DNA from: Halorientalis sp.
GTDB lineage: Archaea; Halobacteriota; Halobacteria; Halobacteriales; Haloarculaceae
Assembly (NCBI RefSeq): GCF_028275115.1
Contig: NZ_JAQCNH010000142.1
Location: 19,501 to 83,500, forward strand
Reading direction: 5' to 3'
DNA length: 64,000 nt
Shown: positions 57,892 to 64,000 of the stretch, in pieces
How positions within the stretch are numbered: the stretch's first letter is position 1
Layout: each line of letters begins with the position of its first letter
Program-made: the position numbers and the translations under genes
The notes under the pieces: model-generated
The model's database searches: none
What the model saw: only the letters and a program-made list of their open reading frames with translations
Told to the model about the DNA's origin: nothing

Positions 57892-59037
57892 ATGCGCAAC
57901 GTCGATGCAGCCGGGCTGGGCATTGGTGACGACTATCCGCCCCGAATCATGGGCGTGCTCAACGTTTCGAGCGAGTCGCCGTACGATCCCAGCGTCTACG
58001 ACGACCCCGGAGAAGCCGCCGAGTACGTTGACGAGGAACTCATCGGCGAGGGCGCCGATATCGTCGACGTGGGACTGGAGTCGGCCAACAAGAAGTTCGA
58101 CGTCCTCACCGCCGAACAGGAGCTCGACCGGCTGGACACGGCCATCGAGACCATCGAGAGCGTCTCCGGCGACGCCGTCTTCTCAATCGAAACCCGGTAC
58201 CACGAGGTCGCGGCGGCCGCTCTCGACCGCGGGTTCGACATGGTCAACGATATCTGTGGGTTCGCCGACCCGAAGATGCCGGAGGTCTGTGCCGACTACG
58301 ACGTGGCCGTCGGGAAGATGGCCAGCCCACCGGATCTGGAGCGACCCGGAGCCATCGAGGACGTGGACGACATCTACGACGCCCTCGAACTGAACGGCGT
58401 CACCGAGAAGACGATCATCGACCCCGCCTTCGGCGGCTGGAGTGAGGACAAGACGACCGCGGACGACCGCGAGACGTTTCACCGCCTCCGGGAGTTCCGT
58501 GGCTACGGCCACCCGATTCTCGTCTCGATCAACCGGAAGAACTTCCTCCGAGAGTTGGCCGACCGCACGACCGAGGAGGCACTGCCCGTGAGCCTCGCGG
58601 CCACGGCCATGGCAGTCGAGCGCGGCGCACACGTAATCCGGACACACGACGTGAAAGAGACCCGCGACGCCGCGCTGGTGGGCGAGGCGTTCTCGCGCGA
58701 CCGGGTCCGAACACCCGAGGTCGAAGAGCTGGATGTGACCACGACGGGAGCGGCGAGCCGGCACCTCGACCGACTGGGTGCCGATACCGCATACGCCGAC
58801 GACACGGTCGTTCGGTCGTTCGAGGTGTCGAGCCTCGACGTCGAGGCCGCAGAACTGCTCCGCGAGGAGGCCGGGACCTACGGCGTCACGGCCGTCGAAA
58901 CCGGCGGCGACGGCGGGAGCGGGACCATACTCCTGTTCGGGACGGTTGGTGCGCTCCAGCGGTTGGCCGCGGGTGTCGACCGGGACCCGATTGCGCCAGC
59001 GCTCTCGGCGATTGTGGAGGGGCTCCCGGAGCCGTGA
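57892..59037 (+). CDS. folP: Dihydropteroate-synthase-like protein with C-terminal extension
   Basis: A 381-residue TIM-barrel protein; about 265 residues match DHPS: RIMGVLNVSSESPYDPSVYD (usually NVTPDSFSDGG), GADIVDVGLESANKKFDVLT, VNDICGFADPKMPEVCADYD, IIDPAFGGWSEDKTTADDRE, PILVSINRKNFLRELA, and AHVIRTHDVKETRDAAL. The STRPG signature after the GGES motif of canonical DHPS is replaced by SANKKF. The ~110-residue C-terminal part (from RVRTPEVEELDVTTTG) is an extra domain. Next to mptE, it probably acts in the archaeal pterin/folate pathway. Start ATG at 57892. Confidence 0.75.
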   Translation: MRNVDAAGLGIGDDYPPRIMGVLNVSSESPYDPSVYDDPGEAAEYVDEELIGEGADIVDVGLESANKKFDVLTAEQELDRLDTAIETIESVSGDAVFSIETRYHEVAAAALDRGFDMVNDICGFADPKMPEVCADYDVAVGKMASPPDLERPGAIEDVDDIYDALELNGVTEKTIIDPAFGGWSEDKTTADDRETFHRLREFRGYGHPILVSINRKNFLRELADRTTEEALPVSLAATAMAVERGAHVIRTHDVKETRDAALVGEAFSRDRVRTPEVEELDVTTTGAASRHLDRLGADTAYADDTVVRSFEVSSLDVEAAELLREEAGTYGVTAVETGGDGGSGTILLFGTVGALQRLAAGVDRDPIAPALSAIVEGLPEP

Positions 59038-59100
59038 CACACACCCGTTCGTCCGACGGCAGCCGCCGTACGACGGCGGTCCAGAGTGTCTGACGAAGAG

Positions 59101-59109
59101 AAAACTTAT
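59101..59109 (+). promoter_or_regulatory. TATA-like box upstream of the mptE hairpin
   Basis: AAAACTTAT lies about 24-30 nt before the base of the long hairpin that starts at 59132. If it acts as TATA box, transcription would begin almost at the hairpin's 5' strand and run into mptE. Confidence 0.35.
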
Positions 59110-59131
59110 GCCAGATGCGCCAGAAGGAGCC

Positions 59132-59194
59132 ATCGAAGGCCGAAAGGGCACCCGGGTAGGGGTACCAGGTTGTGCCACTTCGGCTCACCTCGAT
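59132..59194 (+). ncRNA. Long stem-loop upstream of mptE, candidate structured RNA or attenuator
   Basis: Successive paired segments: ATCGA (59132-59136) with TCGAT (59190-59194); GCCGAA (59139-59144) with TTCGGC (59179-59184); GGCAC (59147-59151) with GTGCC (59172-59176); CCGGGTA (59152-59158) with TACCAGG (59163-59169), one mismatch; a GGGG loop. Small internal loops lie between. The stem ends at the TATA-like box of mptE. Could be a short RNA, a leader structure, a terminator between folP and mptE, or chance. Confidence 0.4.
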
Positions 59195-59201
59195 TTATAT
59201 T
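59192..59201 (+). promoter_or_regulatory. TATA box of mptE
   Basis: GATTTATATT ends 25 nt before the mptE ATG, the spacing of a leaderless promoter. It partly overlaps the 3' strand of the long hairpin. Confidence 0.55.
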
Positions 59202-59225
59202 GGAGCAACCCCGTGAGCGAACAGC

Positions 59226-59912
59226 ATGGAATTTTCGACCTGGGAGCCCGCGTACGAAGCTATCCTCGCGGATTTCGGCTACGACCGCACCGATGATGAA
59301 GACGCACGCGACGCCCTCGCTGAACTGGTCGAACCCTTCGACCACTCGCGAGTCGACTTCGTGGGCGAGTGTGTCGCGGTCGCGGGCGCTGGCCCGTCGC
59401 TCGCAGCGGAGACAGACCGCGCGGCGGCGGCCGACATCGTGGTGGCCGCGTCGACGGCAGTCGACACGCTCCGGAGCCAAGGTATCGACGTGGACTGGAT
59501 GGTCACCGACCTCGACAAGAACCCCGAGACGGCCCGGGAGCTGACCGAAGCGGGTACTCCGGTCGCGGCGCACGCACACGGTGACAACGTGGCGGCCGTC
59601 CGCGAACTGGTCCCGACGTTCGACGACGGACAGGTGCTCCCGACGACACAGGCAGACCCGGCGGGGCCGGTCGAGAACTTCGGGGGGTTCACCGACGGCG
59701 ACCGGGCCGCCTTTCTCGCCGACCACTTCGGCGCGGCCGAACTGGTGTTCGTGGGCTGGGACTTCGACGACCCGGACGTGAGCGATGCGAAGCGGCGGAA
59801 GCTGGTCTGGGCGGAGCGGTTACTCTACTGGCTCGAACGGGGCAGAGGCGAGCAGTTCGGTGTGCTGGACGGGCGGCGAACGGCGGTCGACGTGTCGGCG
59901 TTACCGCTCTAG
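59226..59912 (+). CDS. mptE: 6-hydroxymethylpterin diphosphokinase, MptE type
   Basis: A 228-residue protein of the DUF115/MptE family, an archaeal alternative to FolK that pyrophosphorylates hydroxymethyl-dihydropterin. Seen: VAVAGAGPSLAAETD near residues 49-63, VVAASTAVDTLRSQGIDVDW, MVTDLDKNPETARELTEAGT, HAHGDNVAAVRELVPTF, and VFVGWDFDDPDVSDAKRRKL. These acidic and glycine motifs match MptE. It follows the DHPS-like gene, so the two serve consecutive steps of pterin/folate assembly. It has its own TATA box. Confidence 0.88.
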   Translation: MEFSTWEPAYEAILADFGYDRTDDEDARDALAELVEPFDHSRVDFVGECVAVAGAGPSLAAETDRAAAADIVVAASTAVDTLRSQGIDVDWMVTDLDKNPETARELTEAGTPVAAHAHGDNVAAVRELVPTFDDGQVLPTTQADPAGPVENFGGFTDGDRAAFLADHFGAAELVFVGWDFDDPDVSDAKRRKLVWAERLLYWLERGRGEQFGVLDGRRTAVDVSALPL

Positions 59913-59953
59913 CGAGCGAACTGTTCTTCACCTGACCGGTTTCAGGAGACGGT

Positions 59954-60641
59954 GTGCCCTCCAGGTACGGCCGAGTGGCGTTGGTGGCAGTCAGTCTGTT
60001 ACTGGTCGCCAATCCGTTCCTCGTTTATCCGCACGCCACTGCTCCGTCGTTCGAGTCTCGCCCGATGGAACTGTCAGACGACGGGTACCGCAATCCGGTG
60101 GCGGCGTCGGGGAGAGATATCGAAGGGCTCGCCTGTCAAAACGGATTGGCAAACCGGAGCTGCGTCTCCGACGGGGTGAGCGTTGCCGACGAGTCTATAC
60201 GATTTCGGACGGACGGCCCTGCGACCGTCGAACGCGCGGCGCGGGGCAGTGAGCAGTTCGTGTATGGAGGAGGACGTCCCGGAGGCGAGTCCTCGAGACG
60301 GACGACGAAACTGTCACCGCGCGTCTCGCTCCCGTTTCCTGGGCGACCGTGCTGGAGAGCGTCTCCGTCTCCCGTGACGGCTTCTCGACGCGGGAACGGC
60401 GGTTCCTCGACGAGCGGACCCTGACCACGCACCGACCGGTCGGTTGGACCGACGAGCCGAACCGACGCGGCGTGCTCGTCGTGGAGTCGAACGGCGCGTA
60501 TCACCGCCGCTGGGGGGTTCGAGCGACAGGTCGCCGCCGTCGGTGGACGCTCCGGTGGTCTGGACCGCCCGCGTGCTCGGGGTCGGACTCGGACGCCTCC
60601 CGTTCACCGCGGCGGCCGTGCTGAGGAACTCGTCGGAGTGA
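59954..60641 (+). pseudogene. Envelope protein gene with two frameshifts
   Basis: Frame one, from GTG at 59954, encodes a signal-like N-terminus (VPSRYGRVALVAVSLLLVAN) and continues to EQFVY. Near 60262-60280 the meaningful frame changes: RRVLETDDETVTARLAPVSW, ATVLESVSVSRDGFSTRERR, TDEPNRRGVLVVESNGAYHR. At the G6 run (60512-60517) it changes again to a frame that ends with DAPVVWTARVLGVGLGRLPF and TAAAVLRNSSE, a C-terminal helix. The assembled product would be a ~230-residue anchored protein of the haloarchaeal YPH-containing hypothetical family. Either a pseudogene or two sequencing errors. Confidence 0.6.
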
Positions 60642-60668
60642 GGCCGACAGTACCGGACTCCGTGGCCC

Positions 60669-61367
60669 TCACTCCGCGTCGAACCGTCGGTCGAGTTCCG
60701 ACAGCGCCTGCTCGACCACGGTCGCCTCCGCACGTTCGAGCACTCGAACCACCTCGTCGGTGTATTCGACGGTCACCGTGGGGAGTCGGCCGGTCAGCGG
60801 GCCGCCGATTACGTCACCCGGGTCGATGTCGGTCTCGAAGACGAACGCGTCCGGATTCTCCCGGAGCGGGTCGGTGAAGGTGAAGTGGGTCTGGACGAGG
60901 TCGCGGGCGTGGTCCCGGTCGAGCGCGTCGACGGTTGCGTCCCAGAAGTCGGCCTCGGCCGACTCGACCAGCGGCTGGGCGGCTTCAGCCAGTCGGCGTT
61001 GTCTGTCGAGTTCTGCCGTCTCGATGGTTCGTCGCCGGTCCCTGCGGACGCTCGGCCGGAGGTGAGCGAGGTACACGTCGGTCTCGCGGATTCGGTCGCG
61101 GTAGTCGTCGAAGTCACCGTCGCCGTCGGCGGCGTATGCGAGAATCGGTTCGAACTGCTCGAGAACCTGGCGGCGGTAGTCGTGCAGTTCCGGGCGGACG
61201 ATTCGCTGGTCGAGGCGACGGTTGTTCTTTAAGAGCCTGTTGAGAAGCCGGCCGCTGGCGCCCGACTCACCCCGCAACACAGCGACGACGTCGAACTCCT
61301 CGTAGGCTGTGTCGATGATGTCACCGACGAACTCCTCGAATCCGGCTCGGACGGCCTCACGGGTCAT
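60669..61367 (-). CDS. Conserved haloarchaeal hypothetical protein
   Basis: A 232-residue acidic protein, mostly helical: MTREAVRAGFEEFVGDIIDT, LLNRLLKNNRRLDQRIVRPE, EPILAYAADGDGDFDDYRDR, and a C-terminal part with strands PTVTVEYTDEVVRVLERAEA. No recognised catalytic or binding motif. Family appears in many haloarchaea as far as I can tell. Transcribed convergently with the frameshifted gene, 27 nt apart; the quinone-oxidoreductase gene lies 64 nt upstream of its start on the same strand. Confidence 0.65.
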   Translation of the reverse strand: MTREAVRAGFEEFVGDIIDTAYEEFDVVAVLRGESGASGRLLNRLLKNNRRLDQRIVRPELHDYRRQVLEQFEPILAYAADGDGDFDDYRDRIRETDVYLAHLRPSVRRDRRRTIETAELDRQRRLAEAAQPLVESAEADFWDATVDALDRDHARDLVQTHFTFTDPLRENPDAFVFETDIDPGDVIGGPLTGRLPTVTVEYTDEVVRVLERAEATVVEQALSELDRRFDAE

Positions 61368-61431
61368 CGTCCCCGCTTGGAGTCGCCGGTTCCTAATGGT
61401 ACTGGTCGCTTCGAACCAAAGGGTGAACCGA

Positions 61432-62403
61432 TCAGGGCGTCAGGACGACCTTACCGCTCGACTTCCGGTCCTCGATGTACTGGTGTGCCTCGGCGGCGTC
61501 GTCAAGCTCGAAACTCGTCCCCACGATCACTTCGAGATCGCCGGACTCCAACTGCCCGGTGAGTTTCGGGACTGCCTGGAAGACACGGCCGGGGTCGCGG
61601 TACATAGCCTGTCCGAGATGGTATCCGATGACCGTGTGGTTGCTGAACAGGAGGTCGGCGGTGTTGGGCTGACCCGGTTCGCCCGAGGCCGCGCCGTATG
61701 AGACCATCCGGCCGAAGTGAGTCAGTGCTTTCAGGCTCTCTGTGGTCGTTTCGCTGCCGATTCCGTCCAGCACGAGGTCGACACCGTCGCCGTCGGTAAT
61801 CTCGTCCACCTCGTCGACGAAGTCCTCCTCGGTGTACTGGATGGGGTGCTCACAGCCGAGTTCCGCGGCGAGTTCCAGTTTCTCCTCGGTACTTGCGGTA
61901 CCGAACACCTCCCCGCCGGCGTTGCTGGCCAACTGGACGGCCGCGGTTCCGACCCCGCCAGCAGCGGCGTGAATCAACACCTGCTCGCCCTCGGTCATGT
62001 CGCCCCACTCGAACAGGCAGTTGTGAGCGGTGAGGAACTGGACGGCAAAGCCCGCCCCCTGCTCGTAGGACATGTCCTCCGGAAGGTCGAATAGGCCCGC
62101 AGCGTTACCGATAGCGTACTCGGCGTAGCCGCCTTCTTCGACGAATCCCATCACCTCATCGCCCACGTCGCGGCCGACGCCGTCACCGACGGCGTCGACG
62201 ACGCCCGCGACCTCCATCCCGGGGACGTACGGCGGCTCTGGGCCACCCTGGTAATGCCCGCGTCGCTGCATGATGTCCGCGAAGTTGATCCCCGCGGCTC
62301 TCACTTCGATCCGGACTTCACCCGCACCGGGCTCCGGTTTCTCCTGGTCCGTGACCGCCACGTTCTCGTTTCCGCCGAACTCTGTTATCTCAGCTACCTT
62401 CAT
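61432..62403 (-). CDS. qor: NADPH:quinone oxidoreductase (zinc-independent MDR)
   Basis: A 323-residue medium-chain dehydrogenase/reductase of the quinone oxidoreductase type. Seen: VRIEVRAAGINFADIMQRRG, PYVPGMEVAGVVDAVGDGVG, VLIHAAAGGVGTAAVQLASN (Rossmann AAxGGVG), DLVLDGIGSETTTESLKALT, and a C-terminal LTGQLESGDLEVIVGTSFEL. The zinc-binding cysteines of alcohol dehydrogenases are absent. It reduces quinones or other carbonyl compounds using NADPH. A TATA-like box lies about 25-30 nt before its ATG on the minus strand. Confidence 0.9.
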   Translation of the reverse strand: MKVAEITEFGGNENVAVTDQEKPEPGAGEVRIEVRAAGINFADIMQRRGHYQGGPEPPYVPGMEVAGVVDAVGDGVGRDVGDEVMGFVEEGGYAEYAIGNAAGLFDLPEDMSYEQGAGFAVQFLTAHNCLFEWGDMTEGEQVLIHAAAGGVGTAAVQLASNAGGEVFGTASTEEKLELAAELGCEHPIQYTEEDFVDEVDEITDGDGVDLVLDGIGSETTTESLKALTHFGRMVSYGAASGEPGQPNTADLLFSNHTVIGYHLGQAMYRDPGRVFQAVPKLTGQLESGDLEVIVGTSFELDDAAEAHQYIEDRKSSGKVVLTP

Positions 62404-62540
62404 AATCTTACGATGGAAAGCCCTCTATCTAAAATCCCCCGGTTTGGGGGGGGGAACCGCGTCGGGGTGGCGTGCCGTCGGGCGCGCCGACTCGGGGTGT
62501 GGCAACGACCGCACGGTCACGGGCGAAGACAGACGACGTA

Positions 62541-62548
62541 GATTTAAG
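62541..62548 (+). promoter_or_regulatory. TATA box of the glcD-like gene
   Basis: GATTTAAG ends 25 nt before the ATG at 62574, the expected leaderless spacing. Confidence 0.45.
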
Positions 62549-62573
62549 CCGGCCCGGGCGTGGGTGTAATACG

Positions 62574-64000
62574 ATGCCACACGACTGTTCGTTCCTGACT
62601 GACGTTGTGTCCGACGAGCAGGTGTCGTTCGGGGACTCGGACCGGGACAACCACGCCGGCGACTGGGCGTCAGACGGTGCCGGAACGGGCGTCAAGCCCG
62701 ATGCCGTCGTCTGGCCCGAGTCGACGGCGGACGTGTCGACCGTACTGGCTGCGGCGAACGAACGGGGCGTGCCGGTGACGCCGTACGCCGCAGGGACCAG
62801 TCTGGAAGGCAACCCGGTCCCGGAGTACGAGGGCGTCAGCATGGACCTGACGGAGATGGACGAGGTAGTCGGGGTACGCCCCGACGACTTCCAGATCGAC
62901 GTCCAACCGGGCGTGATGGGCGACGTGATCGACGAGGAAGCCGCCCAGCACGGCCTTTTTTTCCCACCGCTGCCCTCGTCGGGCGACATCTCGACCATCG
63001 GCGGCATGATCGTGAACGATGCGAGCGGGATGCAGACGGTGAAGTACGGCGAAATCGCCGACTGGGTGCTGGAGCTAGAAGCCGTTCTCGCGGACGGCTC
63101 TGTCGTCGAGGCCGGCTCGAAGGCCGTCAAGACCTCCAGCGGGTACAACCTGAAGGACATGTTGATCGGGAGTGAGGGGACACTCGGCGTCGTGACGCGT
63201 GCGACTCTGGAACTGGAGGGGCGACCACAGCAGATTCGGGGTGGCCGGGCTATCTTTCAGACGCTCGACGACGCCGCCGAGGCCGTCATGGACGCCATTC
63301 AGTCCGGCGTAGACGTGGCAAAGATCGAACTCGTCGACGACGTGAGCGCCGAAATCGCGGCCGACTACGCGGACGACGAGGCCGACCTCCCCCCAGACCC
63401 GATGGTCTTTCTGGAGTTCCACGCCAACCACGGTGTCGAAGAGGAGATCGACTACTGCCGGTCGATCTTCGAGGGCCACGACGTGGAGCAGTTCGAGATG
63501 GCCGACGAGGGGGAGATGGACGGGCTCTGGAAGGCCCGCAGCGAACTCGCCTTCGCGATCCAGATGTGGGAGCCCGACCTCCAGCCGCTCCATCCCGGGG
63601 ACATCACCGTCCCAATCAGCGAGCTTCCCGAAATCATTCGCTACGCGAAGGACCGCGGCGCGGAAGACGACATCGTCGTCCCCTGCTTCGGTCACGCCGG
63701 CGACGGCAACGTCCATTACTCCGTCATGGTGAATCTGAACGATCCCGAAACCATCGCGACAGGCGAGGAGGTGTATACAGACATCGTCGAACGCGCCATC
63801 GAGATGGGGGGCACCTGCACCGGCGAGCACGGCGTCGGTCGCGGGAAGCGAAAGTATCTGGTGTCCGAACACGGCGAGGGGAGCGTCGAAGCGATGCGCG
63901 CAATCAAGCGTGCGCTCGACCCCAAGGACACGCTGAATCCCGGGAAGATCTTCCCCGAAACCGCTCGGGGCGAGCGGGTACAGGCAGAACCGACCGACGA
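62574..64000 (+). CDS. glcD: FAD-binding D-lactate/glycolate oxidase-like subunit (partial)
   Basis: 475 codons are present and no stop occurs before the window end, so the C-terminus is cut. Order: FAD-binding PCMH domain with VTPYAAGTSLEGNPVPEYEG, FFPPLPSSGDISTIGGMIVN and KTSSGYNLKDMLIGSEGTLG; then the GlcD C-terminal domain with HPGDITVPISELPEII, CFGHAGDGNVHYSVMV and TCTGEHGVGRGKRKYL. These are hallmarks of GlcD/DLD FAD oxidases that oxidise D-lactate or glycolate. Start ATG at 62574 is 26 nt after a TATA-like box. It is divergent from qor, 170 nt apart. Confidence 0.93.
   Translation, partial: MPHDCSFLTDVVSDEQVSFGDSDRDNHAGDWASDGAGTGVKPDAVVWPESTADVSTVLAAANERGVPVTPYAAGTSLEGNPVPEYEGVSMDLTEMDEVVGVRPDDFQIDVQPGVMGDVIDEEAAQHGLFFPPLPSSGDISTIGGMIVNDASGMQTVKYGEIADWVLELEAVLADGSVVEAGSKAVKTSSGYNLKDMLIGSEGTLGVVTRATLELEGRPQQIRGGRAIFQTLDDAAEAVMDAIQSGVDVAKIELVDDVSAEIAADYADDEADLPPDPMVFLEFHANHGVEEEIDYCRSIFEGHDVEQFEMADEGEMDGLWKARSELAFAIQMWEPDLQPLHPGDITVPISELPEIIRYAKDRGAEDDIVVPCFGHAGDGNVHYSVMVNLNDPETIATGEEVYTDIVERAIEMGGTCTGEHGVGRGKRKYLVSEHGEGSVEAMRAIKRALDPKDTLNPGKIFPETARGERVQAEPTD

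Noticed and set aside
59110..59225. A tRNA gene in the folP-mptE gap
   Set aside because: The folded region is a single long hairpin, without D, anticodon and T arms or a 3' CCA-proximal stem.

Overview
This window is chromosomal DNA from a halophilic archaeon (class Halobacteria). Evidence: very high GC, strongly acidic predicted proteins, archaeal-only or archaeal-type genes (GatE, SRP19, Gar1, FEN1, MptE, archaeal class I aldolase, presenilin-like protease), TATA-like boxes about 25-30 nt before start codons with no obvious leader, Tat-type lipoprotein signals and a PGF-CTERM tail. The acyl-CoA gene content and the glutamate dehydrogenase/CitE-like lyase pair recall Haloarcula-type genomes, but the genus is inference only.

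Layout. 0-2.8 kb: glutamate dehydrogenase, a CitE/malyl-CoA-lyase-like protein and a MaoC hydratase. 2.8-10.8 kb: a CAP-domain protein, a winged-helix protein, then a cytochrome oxidase biogenesis block (coxB, a CtaA-like/CtaB fusion, a membrane protein, an Rdx/SelW-like protein, an ABC-2 exporter, a DUF420 protein). 11-12.5 kb: methylmalonyl-CoA mutase B12-binding subunit and its chaperone MeaB. 12.9-14.3 kb: an IS200/IS605-type element whose TnpB has lost its C-terminal nuclease core. 14.4-20.2 kb: a hydrolase, a DUF35/thiolase pair, two gene fragments, and a cluster of small regulators with paralogous partners. 20.5-30 kb: acyl-CoA dehydrogenase, a hydrolase, wtpABC with a divergent ModE-like regulator, 3-hydroxyacyl-CoA dehydrogenase, and the gluconeogenic pair fba-fbp. 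30-34.3 kb: a CoA-transferase, a decayed MaoC paralogue, an acyl-CoA carboxylase carboxyltransferase with an unusual N-terminus, and UspA. 35-39.4 kb: btuDC and divergent btuF, then srp19-gar1. 39.5-45 kb: accessory stretch with several orphan TnpB-element ends, a lipoprotein, a presenilin-like protease and small proteins. 45-57.8 kb: MFS transporter, methyltransferase, acetyltransferase, FEN1, two PH-domain membrane proteins, decayed small membrane genes, fumC, gatE, trmJ-like. 57.9-64 kb: a divergent dihydropteroate-synthase-like gene and mptE separated by a strong RNA-like hairpin, a doubly frameshifted gene, a quinone oxidoreductase, and a GlcD-type FAD oxidase cut by the window end.

How it fits together: many genes serve acetyl-CoA and propionyl-CoA handling (thiolase, ACAD, HBD, CoA-transferase, carboxylase, B12-dependent mutase, MeaB, CitE-like lyase, fumarase), feeding the TCA cycle and gluconeogenesis (FBA, FBP). 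BtuCDF would supply the cobalamin used by the mutase, and WtpABC would supply tungstate. No rRNA, tRNA or CRISPR array was recognised. The least explained items are the long hairpin before mptE, the regulator cluster at 18-20 kb with its two related small proteins, the C-terminal domain of BtuD, and the glycosylation-rich repeat inserted in CoxB.
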